From: Peromyscus leucopus
Taxonomy: Eukaryota > Chordata > Mammalia > Rodentia > Cricetidae
Direction of reading: 5' to 3'
Assembly: GCF_004664715.2 (NCBI RefSeq)
Contig: NC_051072.1
Span: forward strand, 31,393,994-31,457,993
DNA: 64,000 nucleotides
Shown in pieces: positions 1-11,180 of the stretch (positions are counted from its first letter, which is position 1; the number at the start of each line of letters is the position of its first letter). The notes beneath the pieces were generated by a model. That model saw only the letters and a program-made list of their open reading frames with translations. It ran no database searches and was not told the DNA's origin. A program made the translations under genes and the position numbers.

Positions 1-232
1 CGTGATAGCCATAACCTGGAAACAACCTAGATGCCCCTCAAGCAAAGAATGGATAAGGAAAACATGGTACATATACACAACAGAGCATTAATCAGCTGAA
101 AAAAAAATTTTAAAAAATGACATCATGAAATGTGCAGGTAAATGGATGGAACTAGAAAATATCATCCTGAGTGAGGTAAGCCAGACTCAGAAAGACAAAC
201 ATGGTATATACTCACTCATAAGTGGATACTAG
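1..232 (+). pseudogene. LINE-1 ORF2 C-terminal fragment
   Basis: Seen: the frame ending in the TAG at 230-232 reads MELENIILSEV at 146-178, the conserved end of rodent L1 ORF2 (the endonuclease/reverse-transcriptase protein). Upstream text about a numbered walk of TATACACA-type sequence also fits L1 ORF2, but an A-run near 101-117 disrupts the frame. The element runs off the left edge of the window. It is followed directly by L1 3'UTR on the same strand. Only the last tens of codons are visible and the protein cannot be made from this piece. Confidence 0.85.
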
Positions 233-765
233 ATGTAAAGCAAAGGATAATCAGACTACAACCCACAGCTCCAGGGAAGCTAGGAAACAAGGAGGACCCT
301 AAAAGGGATGTGTGGATCACCTTGGGAATGGGAAATAGAGGAAATATCCATGAGTAAACTGGGTAGGGGGAGGGGCAGTAAAGGGGAGAGGATGGGGGAT
401 GAGAACATGAAAGGATGGGATGATTGAGCTGGGGGAGGGACAGAGTAGTAGAGTAATGAAAAAGTTATCTTGATAGAGGGAGACATTATGGGGTAAGGGG
501 GAAACCTGGTGCTATGGAAATTCCCAGGAATCCATAAGGATGATCCCAGATTATACTACTAACATTAGTGGTACGGGCACCTAAACTGGTCTACCCTGGT
601 AATAAGACTTGTGAATACCCTACCTGTCATCATAGAGCCTTCATCCAGTAACTGATAGAAGCAGATGCAGAGATCCACAACCAAGCACCAGGCTGAGCTT
701 CAGGAGTCCAACTGAAGAGAGGGAAGAGGTAGTGTATGAGCAAGGGTGTCAAGATCATGTGAGGC
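233..765 (+). mobile_element. LINE-1 (rodent Lx-type) 3'UTR, first copy
   Basis: This continues from the ORF2 stop. It carries the purine-rich GGGAGGGG stretch and then the characteristic rodent Lx 3'UTR text (CCTGTCATCATAGAGCC, GCAGATGCAGAGA, AACTGAAGAGAGGGAAG). Homology to Lx stops at about 765. The segment from about 455 to 765 recurs in diverged form at about 1815-2135, so this region contains a duplicated 3'UTR segment or two L1 copies. Confidence 0.75.
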
Positions 766-1814
766 TGGAGAACAGGGTGCTATATGAGTCCTTCTGGAGA
801 ACATAGGCAGTTCCCGTCACCTCTTCAAGGTCTTCTTAAATCACTCTTGGGCTGTGGCCAGTGGTTATCAATGGGCCCAGATATGGCTGAAATAGAAGGC
901 TTCTCGATGCCCTGTTAGTCAAGTCCTTGTTAGCAGTGGCCTGAGGATGCTGATGAGCCCAGTGCCTCCTCTGGAAGTTCATGAGGTGGGTGGCACGGAC
1001 ATCCTGATGGCTTGGTGGCTGGACACGGCCTGTTTCCTGTAGGGTGCTGGTTTCAAATCTGCTGTGGTGGGCGAAGAGCGGTATCAGGTAGGGAGAATCT
1101 AGTGGGCAGAGAAGACTGGACCAAGCACATGGTGTCTCAGTGGCAGGGCATGACTGCCTCCATGCGCAGACAATCACTCCTAAAGGAGGAACACCTAGAG
1201 AAGGTGGTGACCCGGTCTGCTGAGGGCCATGTGGAGACGGGTCCCCTGGGTTCACTGTGCAGTTCCAAAGGAGGCCGCCACTGAGAGCCGTCAGCCTCAA
1301 CCTCGGGACTGGCCCCTCCTGGAAATGCCTGGAAACCCCAGAGCCAGAGCAGCAGCATCTTAAGGCTTCAGCTCGCTCAGCCCAAAGCACCTTGGGTCCT
1401 ATGTCCCAGAGAATCCAGGAGTCCTGCCAAAGTGGCACCAGGTGGCTGATGGGAACACAGGTGAAAGTGAGGAAAAAATGAGAAGTCCAGAAGGACAGAG
1501 GGTCCTCACCAACCAGTCTAAGCCAGAAGAACACTAGGCTATACAGGGTCAACCGGGATGCCAGAGTCAGAGGACATCGGTGCCTCTCTCGCCAGATGGG
1601 TCTACATGCCCATCGATGCCATGGCTAAGGAGGGAGACTGTCCTCCGGAGCCCCTCTTCCTCCACAGAACCTCTCTGCTCTCCCAGTGAGTCTGACAGTG
1701 ACCTAAAGCCTGTGGGGGTTGGAATCCAGCATCTGCAGAAGCTGTCACAAAAACTGGACAAAGCCATCAAGGCTGAAGAGAGTGGTGACATGACTGTCTC
1801 TTTTATTCCTGATA
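766..1814. other. Unassigned GC-rich block between two L1 3'UTR copies
   Basis: About 1 kb that I cannot match to L1. It is richer in G+C than its surroundings and has exon-like composition. Several open frames cross it: a 238-codon minus-strand frame at 836-1552, and a plus-strand frame at 1580-1873 with an acidic, helical-looking segment (HLQKLSQKLDKAIKAEESGD) before it enters L1. No frame spans the block and no poly(A) tail is visible at its end. It could be a processed-pseudogene fragment, an L1-transduced flank, or an L1-family-specific segment. No function is assigned. Confidence 0.4.
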
Positions 1815-2550
1815 AGGAAAGAGATATCTTGACAGAGGGCACTATTAAAAGGATGGGGAAAATCTGCAGCTAGGGAAAACCACAGGAACTCACAATGTTG
1901 TCCCCAGCTAAGACTCATAGTAATGGTGGAGAGGGTTCTTGAACTAGCCTTCCCCTGCACTCAGATTGGGGTCTACCCTAATTGTCATCATAAAACCTAC
2001 ATTCAGTGACAGGTGGAATCAGATGCAGAGAACCACAGCCAAGCACTTGGCCAAGATCCTGGAGTACAGTTGAAAACAGGAGGAAGAATGAAAAGAGCAA
2101 GAGGGTGTCAGAAGCATGATGGGAAAAACCACAGAAATAGCTGACCCAAGCTAATGGGAGCTCATTGACTCTAGACCGACAGCTGGAGAGCCTGCATGGA
2201 ACCAAACTAGGCCCTCTGAATGTGGGTGAAAGTTGCATGACTTCATGTGTTTGTGGGTTCCCTGGCAATGGGACCAGGACTCACCTTGAGTACACAAACT
2301 GGCTTTTTAGACACCAGTCCCTATGGTGCAATGCCATACTCCGCCTTAATGCAGAAGGGAGGGGCTAGGTCTGGCCCCAACATGGTATAACAGCCTGTGT
2401 TGACTACCCAAGGGAGGATTTACTCTCTATGAGGAAGGGATGGGGTGGGATGGAGGTAGGTGGGAGGGGTGGGAGAAGAAGAAAGGGGAGGAATGGGTTG
2501 GTATATAAAAGGAAGTAAAATCTTTTTTTAATAAAAAATTGTAAATAAGA
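1815..2550 (+). mobile_element. LINE-1 (rodent Lx-type) 3'UTR, second copy and 3' end
   Basis: It begins with a diverged repeat of the 3'UTR segment at about 455-765 (shared TCATCATA, CAGATGCAGAGA, AAGAGCAAG blocks). It continues through the rest of the Lx 3'UTR: ACCGACAGCTGGAGAGCCTGCATGG at about 2176-2200, a TGGGACCAGGACT motif, then G-rich text. It ends in an A/T-rich tail with AATAAAAAA at about 2530. The 3'-terminal poly(A) signal fits an L1 terminus on the plus strand. Confidence 0.8.
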
Positions 2551-2929
2551 GAAGTATATACCTAAAAATTTGGATTATGCCAAGATTATACAGACATATC
2601 TAAACTTCACAGAATGAAAATGATACATTTACAAAATTGAAAAGTATCTAAGTGGACACTTCATAAAAGAATACATATTTTTAACTAAATGTCTGGCATT
2701 GCATTTAACATCATTTCTCATTAGTAAATTGAAGGGTACAAACAATGGAATATCACTGAATGTATGTCAGAATGATTAGGTCTTAAAAGGCGGACAGTGT
2801 TAATTGTGGACAAGAATGTTTTCAGGTTCTTATAGTGGTAGATATTATATTAGTAGGGGCTACTTGGTGTTTACTGCATCAACATTAAATTTACATAAAA
2901 CTTCTGCACAGACATTTATACAATCTTCA
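2551..2929. other. Unassigned interval
   Basis: AT-rich sequence between two L1 pieces. I see no recognisable repeat, RNA gene or coding frame. The phrasing around 2640-2780 is loosely L1-like but too weak to call. Confidence 0.5.
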
Positions 2930-3887
2930 TCATAATAAGCAAATCATTGAGAAGCTACCAAGATTGCTGTTGCACTTGGTTGTCTCTCAGAAGGTGAAGG
3001 TTAAAACCTATTGTTGAAGACACCACACACTTCAGACATTGGACTTGAAGGAATCGAGTTGAACTGACCTGGAAGCTCCTCCCCGAGGACTAATTCTCAT
3101 AGCATTTGAAGGTGCAAAGAAGGCTAGCAAGAAAGAAAAGCAGTCAGCAATTCAACACAGCTCTAAAGCCTATGGCAGACAACAGCGACCAACACAGGAA
3201 GATATCCCCACGGGTGCAATAGTGGTGCTTATAACATGGGAGTAATCAACAACCATCTAAGGTCCATTCTCTAAATCCTGCCTAGTAAACCTGGCCCACT
3301 ACCCACAACTATGAACTCATGAACCCTAGAAAAGAACCTACTTCTGCTGCTTGCCTAAACCAGTGTATTTCCAACTACATTCTGAATATGTATCTGTATG
3401 TGCACAGATAAGTATAGCAATCACCCCTCATCAAAGAATCTTCTTTTTGCAGTAGACTGAGATCATAACAGAAAGTCTTAAGTGGCCAAAGACTTAAAGA
3501 AAACTTGACCATGGGGTGCCAAGCCTTACTTGAAATATCTACATCACAACACTTACATCTAAGGCTCAAGGAACATTGAAGAAGGGTAGAAAGACTATAA
3601 AAGCCCAAGAACTAGAAAATCTACAATGAGATAGTATCTTCCACATAGGACAGAGAAGATACACCCATGAAATCTCAACAGTTACAGTTGCCTAAACATG
3701 ACTTTCACAACACCAGTTGGCCTGACAAGGTGGACTGGGCAAATCTCACAAAGCACTACCCTAAATGAAGATCTGTAGGCAATGAATGGCTGTTGAGAGA
3801 CGGAGAAACATCCTTCTCATTCCTCTTGATAGGTGAACTAATCTCAAGTGGTCAGCCCTAAACTGATATAAGCAACACTAAATAGGC

Positions 3888-4109
3888 TCCTCTCTCTCCC
3901 TCCCTCTCTCCCTCCTTCCCTCTCTCCCTTCCTCCCTCTCTCTCTCTCCTTCCTCCCTCTCTCTCTCCTCCCTCTCTCTCTCCCTCTCTCTCTTTCTCTC
4001 TCTCCTCTTCTCTTTCTCTCTCCTCTCTCTCCCTCCCTCCCTCTCTCTCCCTCTTCTTTCTCTCTCTCTCTTTCTCTCTCTCTCTTTCTTTCTCTCACCC
4101 TCTCTCTCA
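3888..4109 (+). repeat. Polypyrimidine (CT/CCCT/CTTT) tract
   Basis: About 220 bases of almost pure C and T on the plus strand, an irregular mix of CT, CCCT and CTTT units. Open frames read from its minus strand consist only of Arg, Glu, Gly and Lys, an artefact of GA-rich codons. It lies inside the L1 3'UTR. Confidence 0.95.
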
Positions 4110-4140
4110 CTTGTGCATGTCTCTTTCTCTGTCCTTTGTC

Positions 4141-4192
4141 GTGTGTGTGTGTGTGTGTGTGTGTGTGAGTGTGTGTGTGTGTGTGTGTGTGT
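4141..4192 (+). repeat. (GT)n microsatellite
   Basis: About 26 GT dinucleotides with one GA interruption near 4167, directly after the polypyrimidine tract. Confidence 0.97.
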
Positions 4193-4343
4193 ATTTAACA
4201 ATAATTAAAGAAAACCTCATGAATTTGAGAAGGTGGGTAGGGTTGGAGGGGTGGAAATGATGTAAAGATAGTATTTATGAAATTCTAAAAACTAAATAAA
4301 GAAGCAAATAAATAAAATGGACACATACAGTTCCCTCTCAAAG

Positions 4344-4400
<57 letters not shown>
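4344..4400 (+). repeat. (CA)n microsatellite
   Basis: Uninterrupted CA dinucleotides, about 28 units. It is complementary to the GT tract 151 bases upstream. Confidence 0.97.
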
Positions 4401-4402
<2 letters not shown>

Positions 4403-5238
4403 TGTCCCTCAACAAATGATAAAATGTGGCATATCAATATCATTAAATTATGTTCATCAGTTAAAAAATATTTGAGACATAAAATACATGATTTTATGTC
4501 CAAACGTATACTTGTCTAGGTGAAAGAAAACAGCACCCAAATGACACAATGGTTTCAATTATTTAACACTGTGAAATGAACAAACTGTATAGATATTTCT
4601 TTTAAAGCATGTCTTCGGGGGCTTGTAGCAAGAAAGTAATGCACCAAAAATATTTAAGATTCTTTAATTATTCTGTATAATAGCATAATCATGGATAGAA
4701 ATTGGATTTTTTATTTGTAAGTTTAGAGCAGAAATGAGATGCAAATGTAAAAGATAATTCAGAAGTAAATTCCTCATGAGAGGAAATGCAGAATGAAGTA
4801 TACAACTTTATGAGGCTTTAGAGTTTATGAGACAATCATATTTGGAAGGGTAGAGCATGATGGATTCTAATCTATGTAACTTAAGAAACTATTTGACTAT
4901 GATGGACAATATTCAAACATTGTCCTTTCACTGATAAACTTGTATTTCATGAATCTATGGGTTAACATTTCTGACACTGCTATGTATTTACTGAAATTAA
5001 GCCGTTAAATAAATGAGTAGCAGACAATTGAAAGCATGTTCTAACTTAAGAAGTGGAAATTTGCAGATAAGTAACTGCAAGAAGGTAGAATCACACACTT
5101 CTCAATAGATTAGGTTTGAAAATCACACACATGGTAGTAGATTAGATTTGGAGAGTTTGGGATGAATTTGCATATTTCTGAGCACAGGAAATATGGAAGT
5201 TTGGAAATATTCATAGATATGTAAGTATGGGTGAGAAT
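4401..5238. other. Unassigned interval
   Basis: AT-rich. No recognisable repeat or gene. Confidence 0.5.
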
Positions 5239-5280
5239 TGTCTGTCTGTCTAGCTAGCTAGCTAGCTAGCTAGCTGTCTG
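5239..5280 (+). repeat. (TCTG)n/(TAGC)n tetranucleotide repeat
   Basis: TCTG units flank about six copies of TAGC, giving a self-complementary AGCT core at about 5252-5275. Confidence 0.95.
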
Positions 5281-5309
5281 CACATTATAAACAATGCTAT
5301 CCCAGAAGA

Positions 5310-5315
5310 AATGAG
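5310..5315 (+). repeat. Left target-site duplication of LTR 5316-5770
   Basis: AATGAG here is repeated exactly at 5771-5776. Confidence 0.85.
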
Positions 5316-5770
5316 TATGGTGATATTTTTATTTGTGCTGATATGTGATTTTATTTGTATGTTAATAAATAAAGTTGCCTGTGGGTCAGAGCTAATAGCC
5401 AGCCATTTAACAGAAGTCTGGCAGTGGTAGCACACACCCTTAATTCAATCACATGGCAGGCAAAATCTCTTTGTGCTCAAGGACCAGCATGGAGACATAT
5501 GCCTTTAATCCCAGTACCAACTGCAGAGATCTGAAGGTCTGTATAGACAGGCAGTGACAAGGAAGTCATGTGGTTGGGTTTAGAACCAATGAGAAGGCAG
5601 AACAGAAAGGCAATAAAAAGACAGGTCACACAGGAGAAGGTCTCTCAGGGAAAGGATAGCAGTGACTGGTAAGCTAAAGGCTTCACTAGTGCTCTGACCT
5701 CTTGGGCTTTTAACTCCTTATTTGGATCCGTGTTTCTTATTTAATAAGACTATTTAGAATTACATCAACA
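5316..5770 (+). mobile_element. Solo LTR, ERVK-like, containing B1-like sequence
   Basis: It starts TATGGTGATATT and ends ACATCAACA, with exact 6-bp duplications (AATGAG) outside. Six bases is typical of class II (ERVK) integrations. The same family occurs at 18505-18898 and 40423-40843. Inside are a CCAAT box (5586-5590), an ATAAAA TATA-like element about 25 bases later (near 5612), and two B1-like stretches (GCACACACCCTTAAT near 5430; ATGCCTTTAATCCCAGTA near 5500). No internal viral region remains, so it is a solo LTR. I do not assign a database family name. Confidence 0.8.
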
Positions 5771-5776
5771 AATGAG

Positions 5777-7171
5777 CTTGCCTATTGTCCATATTTCTGT
5801 TTCTGTTATCAGTAGATGGAATTGGATATCTTGGAAGATATAGGCAACTCCTGGAAGGAGGAAGAAAATATCCAAGATGGACTACATACTAGAAAGTCAG
5901 AACACAACTTTTTAAATACACACAATGATGAGGTACATGAAAGCTTCACAAATACCATGGTGGTTTCCATTGGTCAGCTAGAAATCCATGAGCATCATCA
6001 AACTTTATACTGAATTATTGCCAAAGTTTAAAGTAAGTATCCACTAGTACATAGTGACCTAAATAAATTAATCAATAAAGGAGAAAGAAATAATTCTCAT
6101 GGGGATGGATTCCAAATAACTTAAGTCAAGGAACTAAAACAGAGGTATCATAATTCTCCATTCCTTAAGTGCATGGAGACTTTCACCAAGGGTGCAATAT
6201 GGGATCAGTGAAAAAAGAAACAGAAACCCATAGCAGAGAATCCAGGAAAGCAGTATTGTAGGACCACCAATAGGGATGTCATACTTGGCATGATTTGGTC
6301 ATGATGATATTATACTTCTATGATTTTCCTCCTCAAGACAAAAAGAACATTTAGACAAATCCTAACGGAGGAAAATTTCACAAAAGTCTTAACAGAACTT
6401 CTTAAAACTTTCCAGATGATTGGAAAACAAAGCACGCTGGAGTTGCTATGACAGAAAGAAGATACCTACAATGAGTGACTACTAAATTCAAGGCATTCTG
6501 GAAGAGAAAAGGACACTAGGTAAAAGTAACCTAAGAAATAAGAAGAAACCATGGACATTGAGCATTAAAAATACTATCCATAGATGTTTACTACTGTAGC
6601 CGAGGTACACTTTACAGTGTACAATGCTAATTACAAGGATTGGCTGTGAGTAGTGGGCAAGGTCTCATTACCATCTTCAATACGTTCTGTGAAGGTAAGC
6701 GGGCTTTAAAAATGAGCTTTTGTATAATGTAATAAAATTTATTATTGTTGTTTTGCAGTGGCATTGTGGACTATTGGGGACAATATGATTGCACAAGAAT
6801 TACCTTTTTCTATGCAGAATAAAAACACTAGTCAATATCCACAGATATAAGGAAGAAACAGGATGGCCTTATGTTTTGCAGTGAACATTAAAGTTTGAAA
6901 TCAACAAAAAATGCCTTCATAATTCTGAAGGAAAAGTACATAAACTAGAATTATATAACTAACTTCCCTGTCATTTAATAAAGAGTATTTCATTAGACAT
7001 GTGTTTTATCAAGAAGTATTTCCCCTGAATCCTTTGTCAAGAGTCATGATCACTCCATCAGAACAATGAAGAAAGGAACTGAAGTGAAAGGCGAAGGCTT
7101 CAGGATACAAAGGCTCTGACCCATGAGAGAGGAAGGAAATTCCAGGCAGACATTGGTGCAGCAAGTCCAGA
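5777..7171. other. Unassigned interval
   Basis: A 65-codon plus-strand frame at 5816-6013 has no recognisable domain. A short inverted repeat (GTACACT, 4-base loop, AGTGTAC) lies near 6605-6622. Otherwise nothing recognisable. Confidence 0.45.
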
Positions 7172-7283
7172 GATCATACACTGTAGTGCAAATCAACAGG
7201 ACAGACAGCTTCAGGAGGGATGCTTTCGATCATACACCGTAGTGCAAATCAACAGGACAGACAGCTTCAGGAGGGATGCTTTC
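7172..7283 (+). repeat. 56-bp tandem duplication
   Basis: The unit at 7172-7227 (GATCATACAC...GATGCTTTC) is repeated at 7228-7283 with one visible T/C difference. No other copy is seen in the window. Confidence 0.97.
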
Positions 7284-8530
7284 AAGAAAGAACAAAGATG
7301 TGTTTTATTATCTTCCAAGTTGTTGTTATGTATTAAGAGGAAATATACATTATTGCAATGAGTTTGGTGGCTTATTAATAATAAACTCAGCAAATAAGAA
7401 AGGGTGATTATTAACTCCTAGAATACCAAATGGGCATAAGGAATTAAATTATCAGACACTATTGGTTTAATTGTGAATAATATTTATATAATCCTAGTAA
7501 TGTAATCTTAGATTTGGGATCTATCCTTCATTGTGTGACATAAATCACAAGGAAAATAATTTTAAAAGAACTTCATTTTTGATATTGATTTAAAAGCACT
7601 AAGCCCACATCTTCCTCGCTGTAAAATCAATATGCACCTCTCTAAAATGAAAAAGAAAAACCAAAGTATTATTTTAAGTATAATTCTTATAACTTGAAGC
7701 ATATATTTAAATAAATAGCTGAACAAGCAGAAGTGTATCCTGATAAAGAGCACAATCTAAATGGAGCAAGGACTTGTGTTTGCAGTCCTAGTCTGTCAGA
7801 GCAACCAAAAGTTGTGGCACTGAGTGATGGATCTTTCACCAAGAATGGATTTTCAGAACTGACTCTACTGAGGTTCAATATTCTAACAGTGTGCCAATCT
7901 TTATAGAACAGATTTAAATCAGAGTTCTTATGTAATTGAGAACTTAATTCTTACATTTATGGGGAAGATATGCCAAAACTGAGTATAATAACATAGACCC
8001 TCGCTTCCTGTCACATGAGAATGTTAGGAGACTTTTTTTTTCTGGATAAGTGAAGAACCATTAGATAAAGCATGAGAACACTGTTGAGTATGAACTCAGT
8101 AACAGAAATTCTGGAAAGCCACCATCAGTCTGGGAAGGGTACAGCTTGCCAGAGTTGCAGCAAATAATTCTAAATAGCTGAAGAGATCCATTTTTTTTTA
8201 AATTGAGTAAGTAAAGAGAAGTGAACGTCAAGTGAGAACTGACAGTTTTCTCCAGGTGAGAGAAACAGCAATTTTGAAATCAAGAATATAACAAAATCAT
8301 ATTTTAAATTTTCTCCTTTGTTCCATGGAGCCTCAGGCAGAAATTTCAACTTACTTTCGTCTCCATTATCCTCCAACACAGTATACAGCAGTCAGAAATA
8401 AGTGCTATTTAAGATAATTATATTTGAAAGTTAAGGGGGTGGTAGAAGTAATTAATCATAGCTTCAAGGAACCATAAAGGTACACCAGCCACCAAAGAAT
8501 CCAGAGAAATATGGTCTTTATTATAAAATT
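7284..8530. other. Unassigned interval
   Basis: AT-rich. The short minus-strand frames here (63-69 codons) show no recognisable motif. Confidence 0.5.
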
Positions 8531-8539
8531 GTCTATCTG

Positions 8540-8591
<52 letters not shown>

Positions 8592-8620
8592 CTATCTATC
8601 TTATCTATCTATCTATCACA
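8531..8620 (+). repeat. (TCTA)n tetranucleotide repeat
   Basis: About 20 units with an interruption near 8592. Confidence 0.97.
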
Positions 8621-10033
8621 TGTTAATATTGTTTGTGAATAATCCATATGCCCTCTTTTTCTTTCCTTGTAATAATACTACTAATTTTTAGGAAGGAGTA
8701 TCCTTATATATTTCATTCCTGCAGAAACCATCACCTTGTATCTTTGTAAAACAATTAAATACATGCTATATTTAATAATTCCTTAATTTTATCAAGGGAA
8801 AACAGATTTTTGAAATATCTTCCAGATCCAAATTTGATTTTGGGAAAAAACGTCATTAAATATCTGCAATTTCATAATGCAACCATCAGAGTGGAGTAAT
8901 TACTAATCTGAAGCAGTAACACAACTATGACCCAAACATCTTCTGAATGACAAGGTAGATCTGAAGTAGTAACAAAACTATGACCCAGACATTGTCTGGA
9001 TGTCAAGACCTCAAATAACACCTTCCTAAAATTTGACTCTCCTTATTTTTATATCTTATGTTTTTTTAAATAAATATGAGAGAAAATACAGTGTATACAA
9101 TGCCTTTTTTTCATGCTCTGGTCAGTGTTTTTCTGTAGATATTCTGATGCCAAAAATGAAACAGAAGGCTAATTGAATGTCCCCTGCCACCATACTCAAC
9201 CTAGAGCACTCCCGGATTCCTTACACATGTGCTTCATCAGGCTGTCCCCTTTACTAACTACTTTATTATGTGGCACATCTTTTTTAGGATTGCACTCTTG
9301 AGTCCCTTCCTGCCTTTTTTCCTGTGCTATGTTAACATATGGATACTATGTTATGTGCGTCCACATCTATGTAACAAGGTGACAAGGTATTTCTCAAGAG
9401 TAAGAAACTATTCATGGTCATTCACATGTTTACTATGCCTAGAAACACACAAGGAAATTCATGATTATTGTAGGTTTGTCAGTAGAATGAGAAATAAATG
9501 CAAAACGCATTATTGGTGTTTTATTCTGTCATTTTTCTGCTGTATTTTTGAATTACTGGTGTTGTTCTTGTCCAATATAGGCTTATTTAAGCTGTTACTG
9601 TTAATCAGAAAGTTGTGCTGTAAATATTTTCCTATAAATTCTGTCTTTCATAGTTTAACAGATCACAGTGCTTAATGGGTGAACTCCATTGACTATGACC
9701 ATTTTTTGTCTTCTTACCTCCATGTCTTCCTTGTTCCTTCTGACCCTTTCTGTCTTCCCCAGTTCTTACCTTGTATTTGTCCTCAGTTATCACTACCTGT
9801 TTCAGTGACTGATAATCATGGTTAATACCACTGTGCACACTTACAAGGCTGTAATATTACATTTCATAAAACTGTATCAGAATCCTTCCTAGGAATATGT
9901 AATGAACTATGGCAAGAAGAGAGTGTACAGCTGTAGGTGCCTGTTATTAACTTGTGGATGTGTTCATTCAGTGGAATTTGTGTTATGTGAGAAATTATGA
10001 GTAAGACAGTCATCCACTGGTTATTTCCCTCTC
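8621..10033. other. Unassigned interval with a 148-codon frame
   Basis: A plus-strand open frame at 9229-9675 encodes a very hydrophobic, Cys/Phe/Leu-rich 148-residue sequence. Such composition arises easily from AT-rich DNA, and no receptor or transporter motif is recognisable. A partly repeated phrase (TGACCCAAACATCTTCTG near 8930 and TGACCCAGACATTGTCTG near 8981) suggests a small diverged duplication. Confidence 0.4.
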
Positions 10034-11180
10034 TTTTTTTAACTTTCATTTTATTTATTCTTTGTATCTTTCACATCATGCTTCCTGATCCCAACCATCT
10101 TCCTCAGAATAAAACAAAATAAAATTTAAGAGAAAAAAAAAAGGGGGAGAAAGGGAAAATCTCATCATGGAAGCTGCAGTATGACACAGCGAGTCTGCAG
10201 TAAACCTTTATCCACACATTTTTACATGTGGATGTTCATCACAAAGAATCATTGGTCTGGTTTGAAGTCCATGGTCTCTGCTACACCATCGACAGTGGGC
10301 CCTCACTGGGACTCTTCCTGGACATCCTGTTGCTGCCCTGTGTCATGGAGATCCTGCAGCCCTGGGTTCATAGGACCGACAAGTCCCCAACTCCTATTAT
10401 TCCAGCAGATCATAGATGGGGTGGATGTTGGGGTGAGCCAACACATAACCCTTGTTCTGTGTGAACTCTCCAACATTGCCCTGGCTAGTTCACCACTTAC
10501 AGTAATGAGCAAGGGGCAGGGCCAATTCTTCCTCTTTCACACACCCTTAGTTGGTTCTCCCACACCTACACATTCAGGGCCAGCTCTAGTGTGCTGGCTG
10601 GGAGAGGTGCAGGACCTGTTATCCCAAGTGTTGCAGCTGCCAAGAAGCAGGGACAGCTCACCTACTCTTATGACTTCAAGTGCCAGCTCTCCTATCTGCC
10701 TCAGACATTGATGGGTGGGGAGGAGAGCGAGGGAGGGAGTGTCTCTCCCCTGCCCATACCACCACAAGAGAGATGAGTAATGGGGATAGCTCTCCCACAT
10801 TCACAGCTTCTTCGGCTGACTCATCCAAACAGAGGTGGCTCTCTTGTGCTGCCCAGAGGAAGTTCAGGACCTGTTCTCCTGAGTAATGCGGCTGGTGGAG
10901 GGGCAGGAGCAGCGCTTTCACTCTTGTGACCTCAGGGCCGGCTCTCTCATCTGCATTGATGGGGAGGGGCATCTGGCCTATGGCCGATGACGACGGTGAG
11001 GCTACATCTCCCGGGGGACTGACTCACCTGGGCCATTGTCAACAGAGTCAACTCTACCGCCTGCTGTGCTGCCCAGAGGAGGTGCAGGGCCCACTTTCCT
11101 GAGTGCTGTGTCAGGCAAAGGTGTCAGCTCCCTTGCCAAGTTGGAGGCGGTAGGGGCAAGTGGAAAGTCCCGTTCTTATA
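10034..11180 (-). mobile_element. GC-rich L1-like 3' block, minus strand
   Basis: On the plus strand it begins with a T-run (10034-10040) and TTTTATTTATTCTTTGTATC, the reverse complement of a rodent L1 3' terminus. The following text (AATCTCATCATGGAAGCTG, CAGTGGGCCCTCACTGGGAC, CCTGTGTCATGGAGATCCTG) belongs to a dispersed rodent repeat I recognise as L1-associated, though I am not certain of the family. The right part contains about three degenerate units built around GTGCTGCCCAGAGGAGGTGC (near 10600, 10845 and 11068). A 176-codon frame at 10181-10711 is a by-product of this GC-rich repeat. Confidence 0.5.

Larger units (their letters stand above)
2930..4318 (+). mobile_element. LINE-1 (rodent Lx-type) 3'UTR with expanded simple repeats
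   Basis: The text follows the other common rodent L1 3'UTR: GAAGACACCACACACTTCAG at about 3018, AGCTCCTCCCCGAGGACTAA at about 3074, GAACCTACTTCTGCTGCTTG at about 3336, a TTGCAGTAGACTG motif, AAGTGGTCAGCCCTAAACTG near 3850, then a purine-rich GGTTGGAGGG end and AATAAA-like tail near 4300. The same family occurs at 43850-45045 and 45046-45425 in this window. A long CT tract and a GT tract occupy the place where this family normally has a short variable simple repeat. Confidence 0.8.

Noticed and set aside
836..1552. 238-codon minus-strand frame, the longest in the window
   Set aside because: No domain, start context or poly(A)/splice evidence; overlapping frames of similar length occur on both strands in this GC-rich block, as expected from composition. 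The block itself is kept as a finding.
3844..4201. Two minus-strand frames of 88 and 107 codons rich in Arg, Glu and Gly
   Set aside because: They are codon readings of the CT and GT simple repeats and have no non-repeat content.
6605..6622. 7-bp inverted repeat with 4-base loop as a terminator or regulatory hairpin
   Set aside because: Too short and expected by chance in 64 kb; intrinsic terminators of this type are not relevant in a mammalian genome.
8531..8620. Regularly spaced repeats as a CRISPR-like array
   Set aside because: Pure tetranucleotide microsatellite with no spacers; the host is a mammal.
10181..10711. 176-codon plus-strand frame
   Set aside because: It lies within a GC-rich dispersed repeat read antisense to its L1-like 3' end; no protein family signature.
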